Shown: positions 51,989 through 61,842, counted from the stretch's first letter. The stretch: DNA of 64,000 nt from Canibacter zhoujuaniae (GCF_011752005.1 NZ_JAAIJZ010000005.1:1-64000), one strand, 5' to 3'. Program-made: numbers and translations. Notes: a model not told the origin generated them from the letters alone.

Positions 51989-53263
51989 GTGACCCTGAAC
52001 TTTGACGCCGCAATCGCCTCGCACGTAGGCCTCGCCCGCAGCAATAACCAAGACTCCGGGTTTTCTGGCGCGCACCTCTTCTTTGTGGCAGACGGCATGG
52101 GAGGGCACGCAGGAGGCGATGTTGCAAGCGCAACCGTCACCCGTTTCGTTGCCGACGCAGACGCCACCGCAAAACAGTTTGAAACCGCCGAAGATGCCTC
52201 TGAAGCGCTCCGTAAGCAACTGCTGAAGGCAAATCTGAAACTCGCTGAGAAGGTTGAAGAACGTCCGGAACTCTCCGGTCTTGGCACCACCTTCTCCGGC
52301 TTCTTCACCGTCGGAAACCAGCTTGGCGTCGCCCACATTGGGGATTCCCGCCTCTACCTCTTCCGCGACGGCAAGTTGCGGCAGATCACTTCAGACCACA
52401 CATTCGTGCAAAAACTGATCGACGCGGGGCAGATAACCGAAGATGAGGCGCGCGTGCACCCCCGCCGTTCAGTGCTGATGCGAGTGCTCGGCGATGTTGA
52501 CTCACGGCCCCTGATCGACACTGAAGTGCTTGACGCTGAGGCGGGCGATATCTACCTGCTGTGCTCAGATGGTCTCTGCGGCTATGTCGACGAAAAAACA
52601 ATCACCAACGAATTGCGTCGTGAGTTGGGTCTCCAGCAGACCGTCGACAACCTCATCGACCGCACTCTCGAGGTGGGTGCACCAGATAACGTCACCATCG
52701 CGCTTGTGCGGGCAAGTGCCGCCCCCAAACCTGTTGCGGGCGAGCTCGCCGACACTGCCACCCTGCCGGTCACTAAGTTCGTTGGTTCAGCCGCGCGAGA
52801 CGGCGACGACTCGGCTCTGCAAACTTCAACTCAGCGCACGCGTATTCTAAACCGCCGTAGGCGCAAAGTTGCGCCCGCCCCCGAAGCACACTTCGAGCCA
52901 AAAGTTGATGAGTATCTCGCAGAACTCATCGCAGAAACAAAACGCCGCACCTGGCGGCGCCGGGCAATCTGGGCACTCGGCGCAATGGTCGCCATTGCAC
53001 TCGCGCTAAGTGTTATCTTTGTCGGTTACCAGTGGGTGCAATCACGCTACTACGTTGGAACTGACGGCGTTAACGTCATCATCTACCAGGGCATTCAGGC
53101 AGATCTCGGCCCTATTTCTCTCAACAAAGAGGAAGAGAACACAAGCATCCCGCTGGGTGAGCTCGGCATCTATGAACGCATCCAGGTTGAGCGCACAATC
53201 AGCGCCAACTCACTCACAGAGGCACGCGATATCGTGCTGCGTTTGAGCGGAGGAAGTGAATAA
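51989..53263 (+). CDS. pstP: PP2C-type Ser/Thr phosphatase
   Basis: 424 residues. PP2C motifs: 'RSNNQDSG', 'VADGMGGHAGGDVAS', 'GLGTTFSG', 'GDSRLYL', 'CSDGLCGYV' and 'DNVTIAL' (catalytic domain about 1-240). A cytoplasmic basic linker, one helix near residue 330 ('AMVAIALALSVIFVGYQWV') and an extracellular tail of about 75 residues follow. Reverses PknA/PknB phosphorylation. GTG start, stop overlaps rodA. Confidence 0.93.
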   Translation: MTLNFDAAIASHVGLARSNNQDSGFSGAHLFFVADGMGGHAGGDVASATVTRFVADADATAKQFETAEDASEALRKQLLKANLKLAEKVEERPELSGLGTTFSGFFTVGNQLGVAHIGDSRLYLFRDGKLRQITSDHTFVQKLIDAGQITEDEARVHPRRSVLMRVLGDVDSRPLIDTEVLDAEAGDIYLLCSDGLCGYVDEKTITNELRRELGLQQTVDNLIDRTLEVGAPDNVTIALVRASAAPKPVAGELADTATLPVTKFVGSAARDGDDSALQTSTQRTRILNRRRRKVAPAPEAHFEPKVDEYLAELIAETKRRTWRRRAIWALGAMVAIALALSVIFVGYQWVQSRYYVGTDGVNVIIYQGIQADLGPISLNKEEENTSIPLGELGIYERIQVERTISANSLTEARDIVLRLSGGSE

Positions 53264-54660
53264 TGACCACCGAAACCGCACAACGTGACTTTGCGAGCGC
53301 CACGCGCAGTGAGAATGTGCTGCAGCGCCTCACCGCAATTCGTGCGCCACGTAAATTGCGTGCGCTCGAGTTTGTGCTGCTCCTGGCTGTGATTGCAATA
53401 GGTATCGGCGCTATCGTTATCGTCGACCTGACAGTCAAAGAAACTCTCAGCACCGCTTTGCTTATTCCCGGTGCGGCATATATTGCAATTCTTTTCGGCC
53501 TGCACCTTGTGGTTCGCAGAATCACACCAGATGCCGACCCACTGATTATGCCGCTTGCGGCGATCCTCAACATACTGGGCATCGTCATGATTTACCGCAT
53601 TGAAATATCCGGTGAGGTGCGTGACCTGCCGGGAGCTGCGGCGCGTCAAATTTTATGGTCGATAATTGCAATGGTCGCCACCGGTGCACTCGTGTGGCTT
53701 TTGAAGAACCACCGCACACTGCTGCGATACACCTATATTTTCGGGCTAGTGGGCGTGCTGCTGTTAGTTCTGCCCCTCGTTCCAGGTATCGGCCACGCTG
53801 CTGGCGGTGCGCAACAGTGGATTCGGATCGGCAGTTTCTCCTTCCAGCCTGTTGAGCTGGCAAAAATCGCGCTTGCGATCTTCTTTGCCAGCTACCTTGT
53901 GCGCAACCGCGATGCGCTCTCGCTGGTGGGGCGCAAAATCGGCCCGGTCAGGTTACCGCGAGCGCGCGACCTCGGCCCACTGCTGATTGTGTGGCTGATC
54001 GCTATGGGCATCCTTATTTTTCAGCGTGAGCTTGGCACCTCGGTGCTCGTGTTTGGCCTGTTCCTTGCGGTGCTCTACGTCGCTACCGGTCGTATTGGGT
54101 GGGTGTTGATCGGTCTCTCACTGTTCCTTGTGGGTGGGTTTATTGCTGCGCAGACTTTTAGCTACGTTGGGGCGCGCTTCAATAACTGGTTGCATCCTTT
54201 CCGCGACCCGCAGGGTGCCAGCTATCAGCTCGTGCAGGGTTTCTTCGGCATGGCTAATGGCGGGATCACAGGCACGGGCTTAGGCGCCGGATATCCGCAA
54301 ATCACGCCTCTCTCATACAGCGATTACATCTTCCCGAGCGTTGCTGAAGAGCTCGGCCTGGTGGGCGCATTCATGATTCTCACCACATATTTGATACTGG
54401 TGGCTCGCGGTATGCGCATTAGTTTCGCGGTGCAGGACGATTTCGGTAAACTTCTCGCGCTTGCCCTCGCGTTCACTATTACGCTGCAGGTGTTTGTGAT
54501 TGTTGGCGGTGTGACCGGCATTATTCCGCTGACAGGTCTCACCACTCCTTTCCTCGCCGCCGGTGGTTCATCGCTGCTGTCTAACTGGTTAATTGTTGGC
54601 CTGCTGCTGCTGATGTCAAACGCTATTCGAAACCGTCCGAAGTTGGTGATCCGCGCATGA
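53263..54660 (+). CDS. rodA: SEDS peptidoglycan polymerase RodA/FtsW
   Basis: 465 residues with about 10-12 helices and the SEDS signature 'GGVTGIIPLTGLTTPFLAAGGSSLLSNW' near the C-terminus, plus 'HAAGGAQQWIRIGSFSFQP'. Polymerises glycan strands together with the class B penicillin-binding protein encoded next, with which it overlaps (ATGA). Confidence 0.93.
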   Translation: MTTETAQRDFASATRSENVLQRLTAIRAPRKLRALEFVLLLAVIAIGIGAIVIVDLTVKETLSTALLIPGAAYIAILFGLHLVVRRITPDADPLIMPLAAILNILGIVMIYRIEISGEVRDLPGAAARQILWSIIAMVATGALVWLLKNHRTLLRYTYIFGLVGVLLLVLPLVPGIGHAAGGAQQWIRIGSFSFQPVELAKIALAIFFASYLVRNRDALSLVGRKIGPVRLPRARDLGPLLIVWLIAMGILIFQRELGTSVLVFGLFLAVLYVATGRIGWVLIGLSLFLVGGFIAAQTFSYVGARFNNWLHPFRDPQGASYQLVQGFFGMANGGITGTGLGAGYPQITPLSYSDYIFPSVAEELGLVGAFMILTTYLILVARGMRISFAVQDDFGKLLALALAFTITLQVFVIVGGVTGIIPLTGLTTPFLAAGGSSLLSNWLIVGLLLLMSNAIRNRPKLVIRA

Positions 54661-56138
54661 ATAAACAGTTGAAGCGCGTTACCCGCGTTATTTTCGCACT
54701 ATTTTTGGCTCTCTTTTTAGGGGTTTCGATGGTGCAGTTTGTGCGAGCTGATGAGTATCGCGCAAACGAGCTAAACGAGCGCTCTCACCGCAACGCTTTT
54801 CTTGTTGAACGCGGCACGATTCTTGTTGCGGGTCAGCCTGTGGCCTATTCGATCCCCACCAACGACACATTCCGTTTTCAACGGCAGTATCCAAACGGTG
54901 AGCTTTATGCGCCAATTACCGGGTATTTTTCGCACTATCAAGGCTCTTCCGGTATCGAGCAGGCTGAGAATCAGGCGCTTTCTGGGGTTGCCAGCAATCA
55001 GTTCTTTACTCGTATTCAGCGTGTGCTGTCCGGCCAGCCGCCGATGGGCAGCGCGGTTGAGCTGACTATTGATCCGGTCGCGCAGCAAAAAGCGTTTGAG
55101 AGTTTGCAGGGAATGAAGGGCGCGGTTGTTGCGCTGGACGCTGAAACCGGCGCGATTCTCGCCATGGCTTCCACTCCGAGCTATGATCCAAACACTCTGT
55201 CGTTGAACAACAACGCCGAGGTCATCGAAAACTATTCGGCGCTTGAGCAGAACCCTGATAAGCCGCTGTTTAACCGTGCCGTTAGCGGTGATCTCTACAC
55301 GCCAGGATCTGTGTTTAAGATCATCACTGCTGCGGCGGCTCTCGAGAGTGGTAAATACACCCCCGACAGTTCTCTTGATGACGCTGCGGCCTTCACCCTG
55401 CCTGGCACTTCTTCTGTGATGCGCAATGCCAGCCGCGGGGTGTGTGTAAACGGTGAGAAGGCGACCGTTACCGAAGCGTTTGTGCGCTCCTGCAATATTC
55501 CGTTTGCTGAGTTGGCGGGTGGGCTAGAGGCAAACGCCATCCAAGATATGGCTGCAAAGTTTGGTTTTGGAAACGAAATTCAGGTGCCGTTACGGGTAGC
55601 GCCGAGCACAGTGGGCGCTCCGAGTGACGCAGCGCAGCGCGCGATCACCGCAATTGGCCAGCTTGATGTGCGAGTCACCCCGCTGCAGATGGCGCTGATT
55701 AGCGCGACTGTCGCAAACGGTGGCGAGATGATGCAGCCAACACTGGTAGAGCGCGTCATCACCCCAGATTTCCGGGTTGAGTCACAGCGTGAGGAAAGTG
55801 TGCTTGCAACCCCGATCTCAAAAGTCACTGCTGCGCAGCTCAAAGCGATGATGCAGGCCGGTGTTGTCGACCCTGCTGGCTTGGCGCGTAACGCTGCAAT
55901 TTCCGGCGCTGTCGTCGGTGGCAAAACAGGCACCGCAGAGATTGGCAACGATGCGGCGGGCAATCCTCTCCCCTACAATCTTTGGTTTACCGGTTTTGCC
56001 GAGCGTGACGGGCGCAAAATTGCCGTTGCGGTGGTGGTCGAAGAGGGCGGCGGTGCCGCACACAATTTCTCTGCCTTAAGCGGTGATGTACCTACAAGCA
56101 TTGGACAACAAGTGATGGAAGCGGTGTTGAGCGAATGA
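54657..56138 (+). CDS. pbpA: Class B penicillin-binding protein PbpA
   Basis: 493 residues. An N-terminal membrane helix ('VIFALFLALFLGVSMVQFV'), dimerisation region, then a transpeptidase with SxxK in 'PGSVFKII', SxN in 'VRSCNIPF', and 'GGKTGTAEIG'. Cross-links the wall at growth or division sites. Overlaps rodA and pknA by 4 nt each. Confidence 0.94.
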   Translation: MNKQLKRVTRVIFALFLALFLGVSMVQFVRADEYRANELNERSHRNAFLVERGTILVAGQPVAYSIPTNDTFRFQRQYPNGELYAPITGYFSHYQGSSGIEQAENQALSGVASNQFFTRIQRVLSGQPPMGSAVELTIDPVAQQKAFESLQGMKGAVVALDAETGAILAMASTPSYDPNTLSLNNNAEVIENYSALEQNPDKPLFNRAVSGDLYTPGSVFKIITAAAALESGKYTPDSSLDDAAAFTLPGTSSVMRNASRGVCVNGEKATVTEAFVRSCNIPFAELAGGLEANAIQDMAAKFGFGNEIQVPLRVAPSTVGAPSDAAQRAITAIGQLDVRVTPLQMALISATVANGGEMMQPTLVERVITPDFRVESQREESVLATPISKVTAAQLKAMMQAGVVDPAGLARNAAISGAVVGGKTGTAEIGNDAAGNPLPYNLWFTGFAERDGRKIAVAVVVEEGGGAAHNFSALSGDVPTSIGQQVMEAVLSE

Positions 56139-58006
56139 GACCTACAGCGGGAATTATCTTCGGTGGCCGTTACGAGCTGAGCTCACGAATCGCCACAGGC
56201 GGTATGGGTGAGGTCTGGAAGGCGAGTGACAGCGTCATCGGTCGCACAGTCGCGATCAAGATTCTAAAAGACGAGTACATGGGTGATCCAGGCTTCCTGG
56301 AACGCTTCCGCGCTGAGGCGCGGCACGCTGCGCTCGTCAACCATGAGGGCATCGCGAACGTATTTGACTACGGTGAAGAGCAGGGCTCTGCCTACATCGT
56401 GATGGAGCTGGTGCCGGGTGAGCCCCTGTCGTCGATCATCGAACGTGAGGGAAAGCTGCCCGCTAACCGGGTGCTCGGTATCATTGCGCAGACTGCTACC
56501 GCGCTGCAGGCTGCGCACGATGCCGGTCTCGTGCACCGCGATGTGAAACCGGGCAACCTGCTGATCACGCCCGAAGGTCGCGTGAAGATAACAGATTTCG
56601 GGATCGCCCGCATCGCCGATCAGGTGCCGCTCACCGCTACCGGGCAGGTGATGGGAACCGTCCAGTATCTCGCACCTGAGCAGGCTTCAGGGCAAATCGC
56701 GACCGCCGCCACCGACATTTACTCACTCGGTATTGTCGCATACGAGTGCCTCGCTGGCCGCCGCCCCTTCACCGGCGAAAGTCAGGTTGCGATCGCAATG
56801 GCGCAGATAAACGACACACCGCCTGATCTACCTGCTGAGGTGCCGGTTGCCGTGCGCAACTTGGTTTACAGCTGCCTAGCAAAAAAGGCTGCGGATCGGC
56901 CAGGAACCTGCGCAAAACTTGCCCGTGCGGCCACAGCTTTGCACCGTGGCGACGTTAATGCAGCGGCGGCGGTTGTGCCCCAGGTGCTTGGCGCTGCCGC
57001 AGCAGACACAGCTAACGATGCAGCAACCACTGTAATGCCGGCACAAACCTCCGCGCAGACGCAACTGCTGCAGCCACCGGCTGGGAACGATGCGACGACT
57101 GTCGCGCTCCCTCGCACGAGCGCCGCAGCTGGCGCACCCCTCGGGGCGGCTGCCGGAATGACGAGCGCGGCTCCTGCCGCAGCGAGCGTAAACGGCGCCG
57201 CTAACCAAGCTGAGCCGCAAGAAAAAAAGAAAAGCCCGTGGCGCTGGCCGCTTATTGCTCTGCTAGTGTTCCTCCTGCTTATTGGTGGCGGCACACTGTG
57301 GGCGGTGACAAACGCGAATCAGAATAGCAAGCCTGAGCCGGCCCCAACCGCCCCGAAGAAACCGGAAAAGAAGACCGAAGAAGAGAAAGACAGTGCTGCT
57401 ATTACCGGCGCTGATTATGTCGGTCAAACCTGTGAGGCAGCGCTTGCAGCGTTACAGGCTAAAGGTTTCACCAACATTGTTTGTGAGGAGGGCAGCCCAG
57501 TCGTTGATGCGGAGGCGGGCACTGTGCTCAGCGTCAGCCCAACCGGTCAGGATGTGCCGCTAACTCAGGCAATCACCCTCACCGTTGGCGCACGCTACGC
57601 CGACACACCAAACCCGTCCGGTGTGGCAACCGTCACCTCGGGCACTACCGTGCGTGTTGGTGACACCTACACGGTCAGCTGGCCCGACCAGCGGGCACTC
57701 TGCCAGACCGGTCTCAGCCTGACCGGTTACCGCATCCTCGTTGAGGGTAATTCAAGCGTTGTGAAAGAGCCGGGCGCCCAGGTCAGCGCAACTCTGCGCG
57801 CTGACAACACTCCTGGCACAAGCCGCGTCGCTTTCGCCGCTGTGTGTGGCCGAGACGGTGTTTCTGAGCGCCAATCACCGTGGTCAGAGTTTGCAAACAT
57901 CAACATCCAGGAAGCTGCGCCCGCGCCAACTCCTACACCAACCCCAGCGCCTGACAACAATGGCGATAACGGGAACGGTGCCGGCAATGGCGGAACCGAT
58001 AACTAA
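56135..58006 (+). CDS. pknA: Ser/Thr protein kinase PknA with an extracellular PASTA-like domain
   Basis: 623 residues. Kinase domain at about 10-270: Gly loop 'IATGGMGEV', Lys in 'VAIKILK', 'HRDVKPGN', 'DFGIAR', 'APEQ'. An Ala-rich linker, one helix near residue 380 ('LIALLVFLLLIGGGTLWAV'), a PASTA-like unit ('DYVGQTCEAALAALQAKGF'), a beta-rich module, and a Pro/Thr/Asn-Gly tail follow. Mycobacterial PknA has no PASTA, so this one is longer outside the cell. Confidence 0.92.
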   Translation: MRPTAGIIFGGRYELSSRIATGGMGEVWKASDSVIGRTVAIKILKDEYMGDPGFLERFRAEARHAALVNHEGIANVFDYGEEQGSAYIVMELVPGEPLSSIIEREGKLPANRVLGIIAQTATALQAAHDAGLVHRDVKPGNLLITPEGRVKITDFGIARIADQVPLTATGQVMGTVQYLAPEQASGQIATAATDIYSLGIVAYECLAGRRPFTGESQVAIAMAQINDTPPDLPAEVPVAVRNLVYSCLAKKAADRPGTCAKLARAATALHRGDVNAAAAVVPQVLGAAAADTANDAATTVMPAQTSAQTQLLQPPAGNDATTVALPRTSAAAGAPLGAAAGMTSAAPAAASVNGAANQAEPQEKKKSPWRWPLIALLVFLLLIGGGTLWAVTNANQNSKPEPAPTAPKKPEKKTEEEKDSAAITGADYVGQTCEAALAALQAKGFTNIVCEEGSPVVDAEAGTVLSVSPTGQDVPLTQAITLTVGARYADTPNPSGVATVTSGTTVRVGDTYTVSWPDQRALCQTGLSLTGYRILVEGNSSVVKEPGAQVSATLRADNTPGTSRVAFAAVCGRDGVSERQSPWSEFANINIQEAAPAPTPTPTPAPDNNGDNGNGAGNGGTDN

Positions 58007-58048
58007 GTTAGACAATTAACGCCGATCCGCAAGAAAGTTTTAAGGGAA

Positions 58049-59785
58049 GTGAACGAGAAACCGCACACAACAGCAACCCGCACCCTTGCCGACCGGTATG
58101 AACTTGGTGAGTTTATCGGCCAGGGTGGCATGGCAACCGTGTACCGCGGGGTTGACACTAAACTCGGGCGCCAGGTTGCGGTGAAGATCATGAAAGCTGA
58201 TCTCGCCGACGATGAAGAGTTCCGTGAGCGGTTTCATAGGGAGGCGCAGAACGCTGCCCGCATGACGCATCCGAGCATTGTGCGCGTGTATGACGCTGGC
58301 AACGATCTGATTCAAACGGCTGCCGGCGCCAAGCAGCTGCCGTTTATCGTCATGGAATATGTTGGCGGGCGCAATCTCAGACAGCACCTCGCTGAGGGTG
58401 GTGTGAGTGTTGAAGAGGCTTATCGCATCACTAATTCTGTGCTCACCGCACTAGAGTATTCACACCGCGCAGGTATTGTGCACCGTGATATTAAGCCTGC
58501 AAACATTATGGTCACCCCTGAGGGGCGGGTGAAGGTGATGGACTTCGGGATCGCGCGGGCGGTATCCGATACCTCAAGCTCCCTGCAGCAAACAACGCAA
58601 ATTCTTGGCACTGCCGCCTATTTCTCGCCTGAGCAGGCAAAGGGTGAGACTGTCGACACACGCACCGACCTTTACGCTACCGGCATCATGCTCTACGAAA
58701 TGCTCACCGGATCGGTGCCGTTTAAGGGCGAATCTGCCGTCGCGGTTGCCTATCAACACGTGAGTGAGCGCCCGCGGCCACCACGCGATCTGCGCCCTGA
58801 GCTGAGTGAGCCCTTAAGTCGCGTAGTTTTGCACTCGCTAATTAAGGATAAGAATCGCCGCTTCCAGTCGGCGAACGAATTTCGGACTGCGCTGCAGGCG
58901 GCGATGCGCGGCGAGATGCCTCAGCTTGGCAATGATGATGTCGAAACTATGGCGCTCGGGCCAAGCAGCGCAACCACGCAGGCAGTTACTGAGCGACAGA
59001 TTGCCCGGCAGGGGGCGCGGCATGTGGAGACTCGCCCACCACGCACTTGGATTTGGTTGCTCGGCTGTGCGCTTGTGACGGTTGTTGCAGCGGTTGCGCT
59101 GTGGCTGATTTTCCTGTCTCCGAAAGAAATTTTTGCTTCAAACACTCGTGTTGTGCCCGATGTTGTTAACGTGGAGCGCGAACTCGCAATAAAAGAGATT
59201 GAAGATTTAAACCTTGTTGTTGTAACCGCTGATGAGCCGAGTGACACGGTAGCTGTCGGTAAAGTCACCCGCACCGATCCGGTGAGTGGCACGGAGGTGA
59301 CTAAGGGTGATGCGATAACCGTTTATATTTCGAGCGGCCCTGACGGACACAATATTCCGAGTATCGAGGGGCAGCAAATTGAAGATGCCACAGCACAGCT
59401 TGAAGAGCTGGGTTTTGTTGTTGGCACGGTAACCGAGCGTGACGATCCAAGCTCACCAAAGGGTTTGGTGCTGGAGGTGACTCCGGCTGTTGGCACTTTT
59501 ATAAAAACCGGTGGCTCGGTAGCGCTTACTGTTTCTAGTGGCGCGGTTGATGTGCCCGATGTGAAGGGGCAGTCTCTCGCCGCTGCGCGTGCAATCTTGA
59601 ACAATATGGGTTTGACTGTAGTGCCGAAGCCTTTAGAGTGTGCGGTCACCTCAGAAGACAGCCTGTCTGTTGTTGAGCAGTCGATTGTTGGTAAGGCGCC
59701 ACAGCGCAGCTCAGTCGAGATTGGTTACTGTGTTGGCACCGCGCCAGCACCCGCAGACGGTGACGCAGACAGCGGAAATAACTAA
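58049..59785 (+). CDS. pknB: Ser/Thr protein kinase PknB with three PASTA domains
   Basis: 578 residues. Kinase domain at about 15-280: 'IGQGGMATVY', 'VAVKIMK', 'HRDIKPAN', 'DFGIAR', 'SPEQ'. One helix near residue 338, then three PASTA repeats starting 'VPDVVNVERELAIKEI', 'IPSIEGQQIEDATAQL' and 'VPDVKGQSLAAARAIL'. Senses muropeptides or lipid II. GTG start with TAAGGGA upstream, 42 nt after pknA. Confidence 0.94.
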   Translation: MNEKPHTTATRTLADRYELGEFIGQGGMATVYRGVDTKLGRQVAVKIMKADLADDEEFRERFHREAQNAARMTHPSIVRVYDAGNDLIQTAAGAKQLPFIVMEYVGGRNLRQHLAEGGVSVEEAYRITNSVLTALEYSHRAGIVHRDIKPANIMVTPEGRVKVMDFGIARAVSDTSSSLQQTTQILGTAAYFSPEQAKGETVDTRTDLYATGIMLYEMLTGSVPFKGESAVAVAYQHVSERPRPPRDLRPELSEPLSRVVLHSLIKDKNRRFQSANEFRTALQAAMRGEMPQLGNDDVETMALGPSSATTQAVTERQIARQGARHVETRPPRTWIWLLGCALVTVVAAVALWLIFLSPKEIFASNTRVVPDVVNVERELAIKEIEDLNLVVVTADEPSDTVAVGKVTRTDPVSGTEVTKGDAITVYISSGPDGHNIPSIEGQQIEDATAQLEELGFVVGTVTERDDPSSPKGLVLEVTPAVGTFIKTGGSVALTVSSGAVDVPDVKGQSLAAARAILNNMGLTVVPKPLECAVTSEDSLSVVEQSIVGKAPQRSSVEIGYCVGTAPAPADGDADSGNN

Positions 59786-59857
59786 TATCACCGCTGTTTA
59801 AGCACCTGGGCAGGTCTCTGTCTCGCTAGTTATCAACAGCTTATTAACAAGCTGGGG

Positions 59858-59879
59858 AGAATTACACCGATGTAATTCT
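59858..59879. terminator. Hairpin between convergent pknB and crgA
   Basis: AGAATTACA (59858-59866) and TGTAATTCT (59871-59879) form a perfect 9-bp stem with a 4-nt loop. A second hairpin, CAGCTT with AAGCTG, precedes it. No long T run is present. Confidence 0.5.
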
Positions 59880-59904
59880 GCTGTTCGCGACTCTAAAGGT
59901 GACC

Positions 59905-60180
59905 CTAGCGCCAGCGGGTGGTCATAAAGAAACCGGCCATTATCAGGCCAAAGCCCACCAGAATGTTCCACTGCCCGAGCTGTGGCACAGGCAGCGCCAG
60001 GGTAGCACTGGTGATGTAGTAGACAACGATCCAAAGCAGACCAAGAATCATCAAACCGAGCATAACCGGCTTGAACCAGACCGGATTTGGCAGTGGGTCA
60101 CCGTTTCGTTCCGCCAGTTCGCGGGCGTTACGTCGGTCAACTGCCGCCTGCTCACGCTTCGAAAGTTGTTTTTCAGACAT
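59905..60180 (-). CDS. crgA: Cell division protein CrgA
   Basis: 91 residues with two helices ('PVMLGLMILGLLWIVVYYITS', 'WNILVGFGLIMAGFFMTTRW') after a charged N-terminus with 'NPVWFKPVMLGLM', the family hallmark. Coordinates septal peptidoglycan proteins. Convergent with pknB, the standard actinobacterial arrangement. Confidence 0.95.
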   Translation of the reverse strand: MSEKQLSKREQAAVDRRNARELAERNGDPLPNPVWFKPVMLGLMILGLLWIVVYYITSATLALPVPQLGQWNILVGFGLIMAGFFMTTRWR

Positions 60181-60242
60181 GCTTGTTATTTTACGGTAAA
60201 CTCACGATTTTATGTTCCTGCCGTTGGCATACAATTGAATTT

Positions 60243-61022
60243 ATGTCTCGTACGCGTGCAAAACTCTCCCCCTTCACCGTCATAGGTGAGCTACTTTTGC
60301 TCGGCGGTCTGGGAGTCTTTGGATTTCTGCTCTGGCAGCCGTGGTACACCGCAAACGTTGTGGCGGTAGCACAGAGTCATGTGGCAACAAACATATCTGC
60401 GCAGTGGGTTAATGCCGAACCACGCAAATTTGAGGGCGAGATTCCGGTGCCTGTGCCAAACAGTGACACCGGCGTCTTCGGCATTCTTTACGTTCCCGCG
60501 TTCGGAGACAACTGGGCAAATCAGCTCGTCACCAACCGCCCAATGAACCCTGTAATGGACGATAGCGCCTTCGGGATCGCGCACTACCAAGACACCGCAC
60601 TGCCGGGCCAAAAAGGTAATGTCGCTTTCGCTGCGCACCGTTCAGGCGGGCACATCACCCCCTTCCGCGATGTTGATTTCTTGCGCGTTGGCGATCCAAT
60701 CTTTATTGAAACCGCCGACGGCTGGTTTACCTACCGCTTCCGTTCTGCAGAGTATGTGCTGCCGGACGGAGTCGGGGTGCTAAACCCGATGCCGCACATT
60801 CCCGATATTTATGCCGATCAGGATATTCTCACTTTCACAACCTGTAATCCAAAGTATTGGGGCGCTGACGAGCGGATGATTGCCTACTCGGTGTTTGAAA
60901 GCTTCACCCCCCGCGTCGACGGCCCACCAGCCGAGTTGGCGCAGGTGAATTCAAATGTTGCAGAGTCTGCTAAATCTCACAGCAGCGCTACAACTCATTT
61001 TGCATCGAGAAGGGGTCACTAA
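60243..61022 (+). CDS. Class E sortase
   Basis: 259 residues. An N-terminal helix ('FTVIGELLLLGGLGVFGFLLW'), then the sortase barrel: His in 'VAFAAHRSGGH' (near residue 131), Cys in 'LTFTTCNPKYW' (near 201), Arg in 'ADERMIAYS'. I start at ATG 60243. Class E enzymes cleave LAXTG, which matches the LAITG of the adhesin at 8233-14277. Confidence 0.92.
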   Translation: MSRTRAKLSPFTVIGELLLLGGLGVFGFLLWQPWYTANVVAVAQSHVATNISAQWVNAEPRKFEGEIPVPVPNSDTGVFGILYVPAFGDNWANQLVTNRPMNPVMDDSAFGIAHYQDTALPGQKGNVAFAAHRSGGHITPFRDVDFLRVGDPIFIETADGWFTYRFRSAEYVLPDGVGVLNPMPHIPDIYADQDILTFTTCNPKYWGADERMIAYSVFESFTPRVDGPPAELAQVNSNVAESAKSHSSATTHFASRRGH

Positions 61023-61196
61023 GTGTTTTCGCTTATTTGGAGATTTTTTCCCGGCCCAGCCTGGGCGCGTGTGCTGGCGATGCTCCTGATTGCCGCGGTG
61101 CTTGTGTGGGCACTTGTGTTCTATATTTTTCCGGCGATCCAGGAACTAATTCCACCACCGCTCTCAGCACTCGATGATCCAAACGTCCAACAGTAG
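61023..61196 (+). CDS. 57-residue single-pass membrane protein beside the sortase
   Basis: From GTG 61023, directly after the sortase stop: 'SLIWRFFPGPAWARVLAML', then a hydrophobic helix 'LIAAVLVWALVFYIFPAI', and a 'QELIPPPLSALDDP' tail. It is too short for common ORF filters, but the frame, helix and zero gap to the sortase support it. Similar short proteins sit here in related actinobacteria. Function unknown. Confidence 0.75.
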   Translation: MFSLIWRFFPGPAWARVLAMLLIAAVLVWALVFYIFPAIQELIPPPLSALDDPNVQQ

Positions 61197-61206
61197 CGGA
61201 GCAAAT

Positions 61207-61842
61207 ATGACTCGAATTCTAGTTATCGATAACTACGACAGTTTTGTCTACACGCTGGTCGGCTACATCAATGAGTTGGGCGCCGAGACCGTGGTGCTCA
61301 GAAATGATGAGATCACAGCAGCAGAGCTTGCGGATCGCCTGCCCGAGTTTGACGGCATCTTACTGTCTCCAGGGCCGGGCAACCCGGCACAGGCCGGCGT
61401 TACTGTGCCAGCGGTGTCGATTGCTGCCGCGCAACAAAAACCACTGTTGGGGGTGTGCCTCGGGCATCAGGCGCTAGCTGAAGCATATGGCGCGACTGTG
61501 ACGCACGCAGAAGAACTGATGCACGGTAAAACCAGTCGGGTGACACACACGGGTGATGATTTCTTTGCCGACGTGCCCGAAGTCTTCACTGCCACGAGAT
61601 ACCACTCACTCGCGGTGCTGAAATCAACGATGCCCGCAGAGCTTGTGGAAACTGCGGCGACTGAGAGCGGTCTAATTATGGCGCTGCGCCACCGTGACCT
61701 GCCCCTTTTTGGGGTGCAGTATCACCCGGAGTCGGTGATGACTGAACACGGCTATCTGCAGTTAGGTAATTGGCTTGAGATAGTTGGTCTTAAGGGTGCT
61801 GCTGCACGGGCAAAAAAGCTGAGCCCGCTCATCACCAACTAA
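61207..61842 (+). CDS. Class I glutamine amidotransferase (PabA/TrpG type)
   Basis: 211 residues. 'ILVIDNYDSFVYTLVGYINELG', 'SPGPGNPAQAGV', nucleophile Cys in 'LLGVCLGHQAL', and 'VQYHPESVMTEHG' with the His-Glu pair. Supplies ammonia to anthranilate or aminodeoxychorismate synthase; the large subunit is not in the window, so I give no symbol. ATG 61207 is preceded by GGAGC. Confidence 0.9.
   Translation: MTRILVIDNYDSFVYTLVGYINELGAETVVLRNDEITAAELADRLPEFDGILLSPGPGNPAQAGVTVPAVSIAAAQQKPLLGVCLGHQALAEAYGATVTHAEELMHGKTSRVTHTGDDFFADVPEVFTATRYHSLAVLKSTMPAELVETAATESGLIMALRHRDLPLFGVQYHPESVMTEHGYLQLGNWLEIVGLKGAAARAKKLSPLITN

Noticed and set aside
51482..52336. 284-codon frame antisense to fhaB and pstP
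   Set aside because: It lies opposite conserved FHA and PP2C domains; a coding shadow.
59830..59838. TTATCAACA resembling a DnaA box near pknB
   Set aside because: A single near match (TTATCCACA with one change); no cluster of boxes or dnaA/dnaN/gyrB genes in the window.
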